From Hermatobates lingyangjiaoensis (lineage: Eukaryota; Arthropoda; Insecta; Hemiptera; Hermatobatidae): DNA of 64,000 nt. The stretch spans positions 8,274,501-8,338,500 of the forward strand of contig JAPFBL010000006.1 in NCBI GenBank assembly GCA_026182355.1, given 5' to 3'. The notes under the pieces are model-generated. The model was not told where the DNA came from. It made no database searches and saw only the letters and a list, made by a program, of their open reading frames with translations. The position numbers were made by a program, and so were the translations under genes. This document shows, in pieces, positions 34,875 to 46,477 of the stretch; the stretch's first letter is position 1; each line of letters begins with the position of its first letter.

Positions 34875-35095
34875 AATATTGTTAAATAACGCCCCATATT
34901 GGCTTGTATCTGCTTCTTACACAATTTCTCAGTTTCCGAATTCTTCTCGTTTCATTAAAACTATAAAGTCTATCACCATATTATAGTCGACATGTTTCGA
35001 AGTACCACATAATCATCAGGACATTAAATATGGGGCGTTATTTAACAATATATGTTTAAATGAAGGACTGCTTTCAACTTTACAATTATATTATA
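34875..35095 (-). mobile_element. Penelope family D end
   Basis: Inverted arms GTTAAATAACGCCCCATAT (about 34880) and ATATGGGGCGTTATTTAAC (about 35028) flank the ribozyme motif. The shared ATGTTTAAATGAAGGACTGCT end motif and a (TA)n tract follow. No coding part is present. Confidence 0.6.
34986..35022 (-). ncRNA. Hammerhead motif, family D (canonical CUGAUGA)
   Basis: Minus strand: GTC, CTGATGA, one T, TATGTGGTACTTC (stem II, weak), GAA, ACATGT (self-complementary stem III), C, GAC. Stem I is GTC/GAC. The exact canonical seven-base core is present. Weak stem II pairing is the main doubt. Confidence 0.6.
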
Positions 35096-35399
35096 TATAT
35101 TTTATTATTTGTAAATTTTTTAAGCACCTTCATTTAAGCATATCTCTTTGAAATAACTGACCGTATTTCATGATGTAATTTTCTTCACCAGTTTTTCAAG
35201 GTTTCTGAATACCTTCTTCTTCTTCATCCAAACGTTGGAAATGTTAATCAAGTGGGAAACGACATATTCGACTGGTCCAGTCTTTTCAGGTAAAAATTAA
35301 TAAAAAAAAAAAGAAAATTATTTATATGTTGTTATTATTTGACACAGTTTACAGTAATCGTAATATATATATATATATAAAATATAAATATATGATCAA

Positions 35400-35580
35400 A
35401 CCACAATAAGAAAATATAAGAGTTGGGTTTTTGACTCTGACGAAGACCGCTTGTTACGGTTGAAAGATCTTAGTCTTGTTTTCCCATTTCTTATTGTGGT
35501 TTGATCATTGATTGTTGTTTCACGTGTTTATGTGAAATCTGTTTATCGATTATATATATATATATATATAATATTAATCA
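35400..35580 (+). mobile_element. Penelope family A end
   Basis: Family A hammerhead followed by CTTGTTTTCCCATTTCTTATTGTGG, the CACGTGTTTATGTGAAATC stretch, and a (TA)n tract (about 35550-35571). Another (TA)n lies on the left (35363-35380). Confidence 0.65.
35433..35475 (+). ncRNA. Hammerhead motif, family A (consensus copy)
   Basis: A perfect match to the family pattern: GACT, CTGACGA (35437-35443), A, GACCG-CTTGTTA-CGGTT, GAA, AGATCT, T, AGTC. It is the best candidate for a self-cleaving copy on the plus strand. Confidence 0.78.
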
Positions 35581-35589
35581 GATTATACA

Positions 35590-37355
35590 TTTTATATATA
35601 ATATAAAATAAAAAAATTAATATATATGTAATATATTATATATATAATTGATTGAATATTTATATTCTCATTTCTTATCGTTATAGTAATATTGTGAGAA
35701 TTGTAATAAAATACAATAGATTCATAACCATTTGCAAGAAACAACGGAATGTTGTTGCAGCGTAACTTCAGCACCCTAGTTGTTTGAAGCGGTATAGGGA
35801 GGAAATACAGAAGGCTATTCTTCTGGTTAATTTGTCGTGTCTTTCCAGTGGTAAGGAGGGACATTAGACGCAACATTTGATTGGCTTCCAGCCTTAGAAA
35901 AACCCTATTAGTGCTTTACATCGACAGAGAAGCCTTTTCGACTAGGCTCCCTCGCAACACTCCAATATCAATAGTGGTTAAATTTCATTGAACCTCTAAT
36001 TGACTCTAACAACGGCTTTATTCTCAGTCCCACATTGTTTATAACTCAAACATGCATTCATAACAATTATACTTTAGTTATAGACTATATAATTCTTAAT
36101 TAATATTATTGATGATTACGAAATTTTTAAATTATCAAAATAATTTAACAGAAGAAATTATTCAACAATATGATTGTTTGAATGAAACACAATAAATTAA
36201 CTAATTTAATTTTGATATAAAAAAATTAAAGTACACTGTCACATAATTCAATCATGGATGCATAAATAAAAAATGTAAGTTTCGGATAAATTCATATGTG
36301 CATAAACTGCGCTCAAAAAACAATCTATGTTAAATTGGCAAAGTAATGAACTCAACAACAATGTTCATTTTATACATAACTATATTTGATAAAATATGAC
36401 ATGTTATTTAATCATAAAAAATAAAGAAAACAACATCCAAACGAGAATAATTCACTAATAAATCAGGAAGTGACACATAAGATTACGTACAGATAAATAA
36501 CTTAGGAAAAGCCAATTCTCAGAAATTTTTTGATGTAATAAATGGTTTGCCATATTTTAATACAAACTAACCTGATGTTTTTAAGAATTGAAAAGAATTT
36601 TCATTTTATTGTATTGTAAAGACAGAACATATACCACAAATTATCAATCTTTAAAGATGATTAAACACACCAATCACTAAATTCAGTAAAATTTTATGTG
36701 TCATAACCCACTTTTCTGTTCATGCCAATTCAGTAGCAGAGCATTCAGCTTGCGCTGTCAAATGGTTCTACTTTTGGATCTACTTTCATTACCAGTAAAG
36801 AAAACTTGATCACAAGCATTGGGAAATCACAAATGTCAATTGTGTGAATTCAAAATGTCATTTAAAATTTTGTTGTAAAAAATACTATCACTGTTATTTA
36901 AACAATTTAATTTTTTTTTTCACCTACAGCTTCTATTAGTTTCATAATAATACTCAAGCTTCAACACCCATGAACAACATAATCACATGGATGTGATCTC
37001 AACGTAAACCACATGGACTCCCACGAGTCCACAGAGAATTACTGAGGCTTCACGAGAAAAACGAGTAATTTGTCGATCCATTGCTCGCAGTTAATTGTAC
37101 ACATGGTATAATAGCTTTTAGAAGGTCCATGAATTGTAAAATAGCTTTCATGGATTAAAAAAACAAAGAAAGCTCGAGAACCATGCTGTAGGTGCAGCAT
37201 TTAGGAGAAAATTATCACCGAAAATAACCATTTGGTCATAAAAAGTAACGCTCTAAGAGTACAACAAAGTCCATAAACTACAAAACACATTTACCGTGGA
37301 GGTCCATATATATGTAAAATATAAAATGGATATTTATTTTGAAAAATCTGGAATA
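35590..37355. other. AT-rich intergenic DNA
   Basis: No gene or TE protein recognised. The minus-strand open frame 35592-35876 has no family resemblance. Confidence 0.45.
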
Positions 37356-37357
37356 GC

Positions 37358-37545
37358 ATACACTCAACTTTTTTATAAGTAAAAATTATATCGAAATTTT
37401 TGCGTGTATAATATATAATGTTCCATTTAGACATAATATAAATGTCTAAATAGGCGAGGTTTATTAGTCTTCCATTCCTGGAAGAAGTACAGATAGTGAT
37501 TGATCCACTTATCAATATATATTGTATATCACTCCAGTGATATAT
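37358..37545 (+). mobile_element. R element left-end fragment
   Basis: CACTCAACTTTTTTATAAGTAAAA and, further on, AAGTACAGATAGTGATTGATC match the left part of the R element. It is cut at 37550 by the Helitron-like end. Confidence 0.5.
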
Positions 37546-37551
37546 ATAATA

Positions 37552-39650
37552 CTAGCAAACGTACCCGTCTTTGACGGAATCAAAAATTCTATTATGCTTG
37601 GTATTCCAAAATATCAATTATAGTATTATACTAATACTTCAATTAGAAGTTATAGAACAGTAGAAAATACCATTATTAGTACAGTGCTAAACAAATGCCT
37701 CTGTATACAAAGATTAGATTTTAAGTTAGACATACACAAATCTACAATCAATGTTTCAGCTTTATATGTCTTATGGTGGCAATATTTTGTGGACAAACCG
37801 ACAGACAGAAATTATTCTAAGGGTACATGTGGCTACTCTGAAGTATGAAACGTAAAGAAAACTTGAAATGAGTTAGTTCTAATTAACGTGCTCCCAGTCA
37901 AAAGCTAGCACGCAAGCCACTGGGCTACTCTGGTTCCATACCTTACTTTATTACCAGTGTTTATATTACGCAAATATTAAATTAAAAAAAAATATTTTTA
38001 TTGTATTTATTTATAATACATTTGCACTACTGTCATCGGCGAGCAAGCAAGCTACTGGCTACCCTGGCTAGATTCCTTTACTTTATTACCATTTTTTATA
38101 TTATCCACATTTTAAATTCAAAAAAATATTTGTTTGTTACATTTATTTATAATACATTTGCACTACTGTCATCGGCGATCACGCAAGCCACTGGGCTACT
38201 CTGGTCCCATACCTTACATTATTACCAGTGTATTTATTAAGCAAATATTAAATTAAAAAAAGTTTACTGTTATATATAATACATAGCAAACGTACCCGTC
38301 TTTGACGGAATCAGAAGTTTCGTCATTTTTGGTATTCCAAAATGTCATTAGAAGTTATAGAACAGTAGAAAATACCATTATTACTACAGTGTTAAACAAA
38401 TGCCTCTAAACACACTACATTAGCTGTCTGTCCTTCAGGTTCATGGTAGAAGAAAGAGTTGAAACCTCTGACCCTTGAGCAAGTAAACTACATTTGACCA
38501 TGTGAGAAAAACTTGGTTTCGCTACCTTGTATTCCTGCGTTAGATGAAGTCTCCCTTTGCGACTTAGTTAACGTCATTGCGAAATAGATTCTGACCGGAC
38601 TTTGCAATCATTTCAACGTAAACAGACAGTGGCTCGGAATCAATGGTATGAGAGGTATTCACACAGACTCCCCAATACCACATCCAGTCACTATGTCCGC
38701 CTCTATTGCATATCTGTGTAGAACACGAACTCAGAGTCGTGTCCCGTTGCACAGTTTTGGGGCATTCATGTTTCGTAACATGAAATTTGTTACTGCTACT
38801 AAATTGCAGCATGATTGGTTCTCCTACTTTAAGTTTTTACTCATGAGCAGGCAGTCCAGGAGAAATAAATTCAGAGTCAAGAAATTCAATTAGATAATGA
38901 ACTGCTTCTTCATCACTAATCCAATTTCTTTACTGACTTGTAAGGTCTTTCCTCGGTATGATATAGCGTAAGAACTTGTTTGTTGATTTTTCCTGCCTGT
39001 TCGTATTAAGAGTTGAGAATTGCTCGTTTACAAAACTACTTATTCGTAATAGATAGTACATCCTCAACTCTGGGAAACACTTTTTCAAAGATGTCAAATA
39101 CGCAATATATTCATATGCTCCAATGAAATTAAAATCAACTAACAATACCTACTTGCTTCACCTGTGTATTTTCAAAACAAACTTGTCTGTGAAGTTAGGA
39201 AAATACGCTTAAAGCCCTATAACTTCGTTTCTATACTTAATTATGAATTTATTTAGAGCCCATATTTTAAGTTAGGCATACACAAATCCAGTGTCAAAGT
39301 TTCAGCTCGCCATGTCTTGTGGTGGCTGAGTTTACTTGTGACAAACATTTTTGCTTTAAACGTCCATAACTTCATTTCTACGTTGAATTTCCAAATACTT
39401 CAGAGCCTATATTTTAAGTTAGACCTACCCAAATCTACTGTAAAAGTTTCAGCTTCATATGTCTTATGGTAGCTGAGTTTACTTGTGACAAAAGTTTTGC
39501 GGACAAACAGACAAACCGACAGAAATTTTTCTAAGGGTGGATTCGGTTTCTCCAATGTATGAAACGTAAAGAAAACTTGAATTGAGTCAGTTCTAAGCAA
39601 TGTACAGACAAAATCATTATTTTATTTATATGGATAATTAGTATAACTAC
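37552..39650 (-). mobile_element. Helitron remnant with two 3' ends
   Basis: On the minus strand the right terminus reads hairpin CCGTC-AAA-GACGG, then GTACGTTTGCTAG. That is the Helitron 3' signature (short hairpin near a CTRR end), followed by T as expected for insertion between A and T. A second such terminus lies at about 38284-38308. The minus-strand region 38410-38830 is a shattered Helitron Pif1-type helicase C-terminus (matching the copy at 62.7-63.4 kb). A repeated block (TTTCAGCT...ATGTCTTATGGTGGC...) occurs at about 37750, 39300 and 39450. Confidence 0.65.
37890..38230 (+). repeat. Tandem ~120-140 bp units inside the Helitron remnant
   Basis: Three related units each contain AAGC(C/T)ACTGG(G)CTACYCTGG followed by TTACTTTATTACCA; two are followed by ATACATTTGCACTACTGTCATCGGCGA. 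The ACTGGGCTACTCTGG segment resembles an inverted tRNA A box, so the units may derive from a SINE head. Confidence 0.55.
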
Positions 39651-39869
39651 AGCAGTAAAAATTCTTTTATCGAAAATACAGAGTTCGTCTTACGAAATAA
39701 TCTACTTCAGGATATCAAGACTTTTGATCCAATAGCTATATTGTAACGAGCTTTCAGATTCAATTATTAGTCACAATTTTTACGTTTTATAGCCAACAAA
39801 TATTTTTGGTTTATTGCATTTGTAATCTTAATGATAATGCCAAATTTTCAAAACTCTAGAATCAGTAGT

Positions 39870-40855
39870 TTAGGTGGCAAAAAAAGTAGGTAGTTTAAAA
39901 AGAGGTTTTTGGCAAAAAAGTAACTTTTTCATTAAGCATAATTACTTCCAAACAATAGGGCTAATTTACATTATGAGACCCATTTTTTGTAACGTAATAA
40001 TTTGATCTATCAACAATTCTTGACCGTAGCATGGCTACAAACGTGGATACATACTCACGCACCCACCCACACACGTACACACAAACACAGACACACAGCC
40101 ACACACGTAAAATTACGTGAATTTTTGTATACATTGCTCATTTGTGCTTCATATTTTTGGCAAATTTCCATGGTTTTTTAATGAGCCATTTAACATTAAA
40201 AAAACATTTTCTGAAAACAGAAAATGCACTGTAACGCCCCATTGGTAAATGTAATTTTTAAAAAACTTATCTCAACTCACCCCACTTAGAATTTTTTATT
40301 TTCAGGTATAATTTCATTTTGATCTGTCAAACGGTATAGCTTGTATCACTTTCGCAAACTTTCAAATTGAATTATAAGTCAACATTTTTACACTTAATTG
40401 AAAAAAAAAATCCCGTTGTTATGAAAATCTGAATATATTTTTCGTTTATTGCATTTGTAACCTCAAAGATAATGCCAACTTTTCAAAACTCTTTAATGAG
40501 TAGTTTAGGAGAGAAAAAATGCAATCTAAAAACAGGTTTTTGGCAAAAAAAATAACTTTCCTGTCATCTATAATTGCTCTCAAACAATAGGGCTCGTCTA
40601 CATTATGAGCCCATTTATGTGTAAAATGACAATTTGATTCATCAAAGATTTTAGAGAGTATCGTGTCTACAAGCATTGGATTTATACTCACCCACCCACC
40701 CAGCCAGCCAGACATCCATACACCCACAAACAGACATCATCGAACAAACTTCATGAAACGACTTCTCGAACCTCAAAACATGTAATTCTGTTAAAATCTC
40801 AAACCTAATTTTTTCACGATTACTATTATTTAATTATCGTAAAGTTAAAATAAAA
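39870..40855 (+). mobile_element. R element fragments, nested copies
   Basis: Two successive right-end regions: 39870-40135 and 40140-40852. Each contains TAATT(A/G)CT(T/C)(C/T)CAAACAATAGGGCT followed by a CCCA/CA microsatellite (at about 40055 and about 40690). They match the right part of the copy at 40946-42563. Confidence 0.55.
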
Positions 40856-40945
40856 AATATTAACCTGTGAAATACACACAAACTTTTAGAAACACATGCA
40901 CCTACATAAAGATACCTATACATCACAAAAAAAAATCTGGAGTGC

Positions 40946-42563
40946 CCTACACTCTACTTTACTATAAGTAACTCAATGTCAAATTCCTTGAGTATATAAA
41001 ATATAACGTATTATTTAAGCATAACATAAATATCTAAATGGGATATAATTATTAGCATTGCATTCGTGAGGTAGTACAGATAGTGATTGAAGGACATATC
41101 AATTTATAAGCTTATTTTTGTACATCACAAATAATTTATTATTTGCAAATAATTTCATTAGTATAACTACAGCAGTAATAACATTTTTGAAAAACCAATG
41201 TGAACATTTCTTGAAACGAAATATTATCCTACAAGAGAACATGGCTATTGTTCAAATAGCCAGTAGATTTCTTACATCGTTTACTTGACATCTTTCTACA
41301 TTGAATATTAATGTAAAATTTTCAAATTTGAAACAGTAAAATACCTTTTTTTCTCTGAAAAACATCTTAAACAGCGAAGAAAATGTTGTTTTAAGATGAT
41401 TTGTTAATCAAAGATGTACGATAATTACAGTTATTAATCTCTAAACGAAAGATTTATATTTTTAATTATCTTTTACATTTTTGGTTTTTAACAGAATTAT
41501 TATACTGGGAATTTTATGGCTTCTTAGTATTTAATAAGATAATTTTCCTTCCCCTTTGTCAAATAACATATACTCGTATACGAATTTTTTTTTATTCAGT
41601 GTTATCATTTACCTGCACAATATTATTCCTCTTACATCTCTTATAAGTCAATAATATATTTTCATTTTTCCATTAGAAACATCAAGTTTTTCTCAGTGGA
41701 TTCGCTCAAAAAATTTCTAAGTCAATGTAAACAATGTAAAAAAATACAAAAAATTCGACAAGTATAGCAGGTGATCTCTTAGTCTAGAATAAACAAACAG
41801 TTTTTATATCGTTATTGCTCTTTCCCGTAATTGAAACTTTATGATTTTTTTTTATAAATTGCTAATATTTTGTTCCATTTTTGGTCAAATTTTCATTATT
41901 TTTTAATCAGCCGTTTAGCGTAAAAAAAACATTTTCTGAAAACAGTTATCGTACTGTAACGCCCCATTAGTGAATGTAATTTTGAAAAAAAATATCTCAA
42001 CTCATTCTACACATAATGTTCTATTTATAGGCATAGTTTCATTATTGTCCTTCAAACAGTATGGCTTGTATCGCTCTCACAAGGTTTGAGATTGAATTAT
42101 AAGTCAAAATTTTTACATTTTATTGAAAAAAAAATATTTCCTGTTGTTTTAAAATTCTGAATATATTTTTCGTTTGTTTCATTTGTAACCTCAAAGATAA
42201 TGTCAAAATTTCAAAACTCTAGGGTTATCAGTTTAGGAGAAATAAATGTTTTAAAAAAAAACGGTTTTTGGCAAAAAAAGTGACTTTCCCATCATGCATA
42301 ATTCTTCCCAAACAATAGGGATCTTCGTCTTTACGAGGCCCATTTTTGTGTAAAATATCAACTTGATCCATCAAAGATTCTGGACCGTAGCTTGGTAACA
42401 AGCAATGCTAACACACTCACCCACCCACCCACCCACACACACACAGACATCATCGTAAAAACTTCATAAAACGACTTCTGGGACCTCAAAACATGTAATT
42501 CCGTCAAAATCTCGAGATCGAATTTTTTCACGATCACTATACTTTACTTATAGTAAAGTAAAA
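40946..42563 (+). mobile_element. R element (DINE/HINE-like), ~1.6 kb copy
   Basis: The left edge CTACTTTACTATAAGTA (40954-40970) is inverted at the right edge as the hairpin ACTTTACT-TAT-AGTAAAGT (42541-42559). An internal (CCCA)n-(CA)n microsatellite lies at about 42417-42445. It ends only about 10 bases before the conserved upstream region of allergen-like gene 1. No coding sequence is present. Confidence 0.6.
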
Positions 42564-42569
42564 AAGTTA

Positions 42570-42739
42570 TTAAGTTGTTAAAGAGTTGCTAATACATTTA
42601 TCTTTATCTAATGAGACGTTAATGCTTTTCATATCAAATATCTATGAAGTGGCTAAATTTTTTCATGACTAAATTCCTCAAGATAAGAGAGAAGTATATA
42701 GATTTCAGCAGAGCCAGTCAGTGAACATTGAGAGTGACA
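42570..42739 (+). promoter_or_regulatory. Promoter of allergen-like gene 1
   Basis: GATAAG (42682-42687) lies 13 bases ahead of TATATA (42695). A TCAGTG initiator with its A at 42720 lies 25 bases after the TATA start, and the ATG is 20 bases further. An upstream block containing CATATCAAATATCTATG (about 42631) is shared with genes 2 and 3. GATA factors are known to drive midgut genes in insects, so gut expression is a reasonable inference. Confidence 0.65.
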
Positions 42740-43408
42740 ATGAAAGTGATCGCTTTACTTATTGTCGTAGGCCTGTTAGGCCAGAGTCATGGAGACACAG
42801 TGCAGTTGAACCAGCTAGTGGACCAGTTACTCGCCAGTGCCAATGAGGTAATTACTCAGGGTGAAAAGGACGTCATCCCCATCAATGATATTAGCACGGA
42901 CTGGAAGGAGCGTTGGCATTTCATTAAAGTTTCTGGAAATATTAATTGCCATGGTGGCCAAGTAGGACATCTCGCCACTCTTAGAAGAACTGGCGATGCA
43001 ACTATGACAACTGCTGGCAATAAAATAACAATTTCCGCCAAAGTTGGTCTTGGCTCTATAGAAGCCCACTTTGATTGGTGCCAAGCTAAAGTTAATCGAT
43101 TGCTCTCAGTAAGTAGCAAGATTGACGCCTCTGTAGATAGTAACTCAATCGCTCTTCAAGTCAGCTTTACCTACGGTCCCAACACCTGCCAGCCCAACAT
43201 CGACAATATTTCTATAGATAATATAGGAAAGATTAGTATAAAGACGGGAGGTGGAGTCTTCTTCAGGTTTCTAGACAAACTTCTTGACCTGCTTGCCAAC
43301 CATTTCCGAGGTGACTTTAAGGATCAAATCAACAACACACTGAGAGATAAGGCAACTGAAGCCATCACTAAGAATGCCGACAAAATCTGTAAGCAGATCC
43401 CTCACTGA
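42740..43408 (+). CDS. Secreted group 7 allergen-like protein, gene 1
   Basis: Intronless 222-aa protein. I chose the ATG at 42740 because it begins the signal peptide MKVIALLIVVGLLGQSHG and lies just past the initiator; the frame extends slightly upstream only through non-ATG codons. The mature protein has four cysteines (70, 114, 150, 217), probably two disulfides. Residues 80-200 resemble the mite group 7 allergen family: LRRTGDATMT, alternating beta-strand-like stretches, then a KTGGG turn and an amphipathic FLDKLLDLLANHF helix. That family has a single BPI/TULIP-like super-roll that binds lipid-like ligands, so a secreted lipid-carrier role is inferred. JHBP/takeout-like proteins are the nearest alternative. 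Genes 2 and 3 are close paralogues. Differences cluster at residues 48-72 and 110-120; this copy has W113, where the others have K. Confidence 0.8.
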   Translation: MKVIALLIVVGLLGQSHGDTVQLNQLVDQLLASANEVITQGEKDVIPINDISTDWKERWHFIKVSGNINCHGGQVGHLATLRRTGDATMTTAGNKITISAKVGLGSIEAHFDWCQAKVNRLLSVSSKIDASVDSNSIALQVSFTYGPNTCQPNIDNISIDNIGKISIKTGGGVFFRFLDKLLDLLANHFRGDFKDQINNTLRDKATEAITKNADKICKQIPH

Positions 43409-44880
43409 AAATGTCACACTCAATGAAAATGTCAGTTTTTATTTTTATCAAATAATTTAAATTTACCAATAATGAATAATGATAGTATGATTCTGTAATG
43501 TTAATATCAGCATTGTGTTGACAATATATTAAATAATAACCCAATTATTTATTCAAATTTTTATTTTCAGGAAATTTAAAAAATTATTCATCACATTTGT
43601 TAATTGTTATTATTTTGTCTTCTAGCATAATATGCTTCAGTCATGTAGAATGAAAATTTCCATAAATTAAAAAGATTGTAAACAAATGAAAATAAAAATT
43701 CAGTTGAGTGGAATGATATGTAAATTGCTTTCCTTATTTCAAAATTTGTTTAAATGTGACTACAGCCTGTAGATATCTTCAATATCTACAGAGCCTTCTG
43801 TTCCCTTAGGGGCTATGCATTTTCAATATTTCTAACCAAAATATTTAAAGCCCTCTAATTATACGTATTCTTTGATTATTCAGATTGTCATTTATAAAAA
43901 TAACAATGCTTATACGAAATGCTTATTTCATAATACTTTTCATGTAACTATTGATACAAATTTACAGTATGATTGGTTTTTAGTCATTATTACCCAATAC
44001 TGTCCACTCAGCAAATACTCTCAGCAAGAAAATACACATGAAAAGACTTAATCATAGAGAAGTGGTTTTAATATTATAAGCCTCTTTATAATGAACAATG
44101 AAGTACCTTTCTCATGCCTTATTTAGCCAAAAAACCAAAGTCATATTTTTAACTATAATCTATGTTTGACGTTCATAATTTTTAAAGGGTATGTGTACAT
44201 TGAATTTAAAACACTGCTGAAACAACATCCACCATGAAGCACAAAAACATCAGTTATGATCGATTAATTATTTTTTTCAATTTTAATAACTTCATTCTTC
44301 TTAATCATATTTTTAATCATATATAACAATTTTATTAGTTTGAATAGGTTAAAACATTCTGTACATTCTGTAGTTTCATTTTTCTTTTGCTTAAACCGTC
44401 GATAATAAACCTGTTTGACTGGATTTTATTCAAAATTTGTGAATACATGTAAACAAAACAAACTTCACAACATATTTAGGCTGTACATAAGTAAATATTT
44501 TTTATAAAATGTAAACTTCATCTAAGAAGTTTATCTTCTTCTTATCTTCATCTAAACTATATCTAAGAATAAAAGAAAATATGTTAGTCTGTAACGTGCA
44601 AAAAAATTCTGTGGATAAACTCCCTCACACACTCTTACTTATCCATTATCAGAAGACAAAAAATAAACATTTAAGTTATAAACATCAACATATGCAATCT
44701 CTCAAACATTTTGAAATTTTATTTTCATTATACTACTTTGCTTATTGTAAAGTAATAAGTTATGCATTAAATTGTCTTAGAGGGTTTCTCATGAAAAAAT
44801 TGATTGATTGAGAGTTTTTATAAAGTACTCAAGTATTACGTTAATAATAAAAGTGTTCGATAGTAGTCATCGATAACAGT
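43409..44880. other. 3' flank of gene 1
   Basis: Contains the likely poly(A) region (AAATAAAAATTCAGTT, about 43688, a block conserved after gene 2). Further on, 44730-44880 matches the far upstream flanks of gene 3 and of the fourth unit, marking duplicated flanking DNA. No other gene is seen. Confidence 0.5.
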
Positions 44881-44891
44881 TTTAATAAATA

Positions 44892-44930
44892 CTAGGTGAT
44901 CTACCCGGCGTTGCCCCGGAAAGAATTTAA
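44892..44930 (-). mobile_element. Helitron-like 3' terminus
   Basis: Minus strand: GGGGCAACGCCGGG (hairpin-forming) followed by TAGATCACCTAG and T. A GC-rich hairpin about 10 bases from a CTAG end fits a Helitron 3' end. The element body would extend to the right; I see no helicase there. Confidence 0.45.
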
Positions 44931-44985
44931 TTCCAACTCTAATAATAGATTGCATATCATGAAAACAATTTAAATTTTCTGTGAG

Positions 44986-45395
44986 ATTAACAGACGATAC
45001 AAACGCCATATAAGACTCTTAGACAGAAAATCAAAACTCACATTGACAAACAGTCTCCACATATACAACATAATCTTGAAGCCTTCTTGTGATTATGCCA
45101 TAGAACTTTGGGGTTCTGCCAAACCTTCAACATTCGTTCTCTACAAGCAGTTCAATCAAAAATACTTAAACAACTCTCATACCTCCCATTTTACATTCCA
45201 AACATAATCATTCACCGTGATCTTTAAGTCCCCTTCTTTTGCGACTATGCAAAGGTCCGCTACAAAATATGCCACAGTAAACTCTCAACTCATCCAAACC
45301 AACTTTCTCAAAATCTTTCCTTCCTAGTAATCTCCACAAACCACCAAAGACAGCAAAAACGGTAGTGGCCACGTGACCTCCTGTCGTCGTAAGGA
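44986..45395 (+). pseudogene. Jockey-type ORF2 C-terminal fragment
   Basis: Frames read RLLDRKSKLTLTNSLHIYNI, then ILKPSCDYAIELWGSA, then after a frameshift IIHRDL and KLSTHPNQLSQ. This is the same post-RT region as at 21.7 kb (LY...LKP...Y.I.LWG.A, IHRDL, LSTHPN). Stops and a frameshift make it dead. Confidence 0.7.
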
Positions 45396-45399
45396 TTTA

Positions 45400-46470
45400 A
45401 TATAGGTAGTTACGGAGTGCCACCAATAAGTGTCCACTCGATTTCTACAAAATTACACAGCTAAAGGACAAACCCTGAAACACAAATACTTCTAAATACG
45501 TGAAATTGTAGTCAAAGTAACCAAAAATACTAACAAAAATTGTAGTTCCGTTACATCTAAGATTTCTCAGATAAAGAACATTAATACAAAATATAAATTA
45601 TCGATTACCCAGAAAAAAGATATAATATGTTTTATGTTTAAGAGAATTAGACATAGAGCTGATTATAAACGTCTTCTAGTAAGTGATCATCGATATGTAA
45701 TAATTTTTTGTTGTTGTTGTAATAGCAGAGCTAGATACTAATAAATAACAATTTAGTAATAATTGAATATTTCAAACAAACCAATTAATCAATCAGAAAC
45801 AAATAAGCAAGCCATACATCCATTTAATATTAACTCATAGTTAGGAATTCTATAAAGCCTACACTTTGGCCATAAGATTTGAATTATGGCTCAATACTAT
45901 CATTATTCTTCGTAATACTACAATTAATAATAATATCATGCTAAATAAATATTATTTAAAGCAAATTAAACAAAATAGACTAAGGGAGTTAATGGTAAAC
46001 TAACTATTGCTAATAACTAAAGACTTGTTAAAGTTAATCACCAACGCATATTAAATTACAATTGTTGTCTTCAATATAAATCTAGAAACAATCATAAAAT
46101 TACTAGCACCTGGATGATTTCAACTGATCAAAGCAGGCGGAAATATTAGAAATTGGTCTTAAGGAATAGCCAACCTGTGGACTCCATTACCAACTAAAGT
46201 AAAAATTTAAAGATATTAAAGGTATTAAAGCAAATCTATTATGAAGAAGTTTATATATAACGAGTCCACAGACCCCCAAATACGATCTGAATAAAATAAA
46301 AATAGCACCACTGACCTTCTCGGAATAAGTCACATAAGATGAAATCAAAATTTTTTGGAAGTTACTTGTACACATTTTCTATAAAAAAACATTCGCAAAC
46401 AGACATACTATACAGAGAGCTATTGTTATATAAATATATTTCACTGATAAAACGAAATACAAAAAATGCT
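45400..46470. other. AT-rich DNA, no gene recognised
   Basis: Nothing identifiable lies between the Jockey fragment and the Penelope element. Confidence 0.45.
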
Positions 46471-46477
46471 TTCTGGA

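Noticed and set aside
42827..43119. Minus-strand frames over allergen-like gene 1 (and the like over gene 2)
   Set aside because: They are antisense shadows of the conserved coding sequence, without a promoter or family resemblance.
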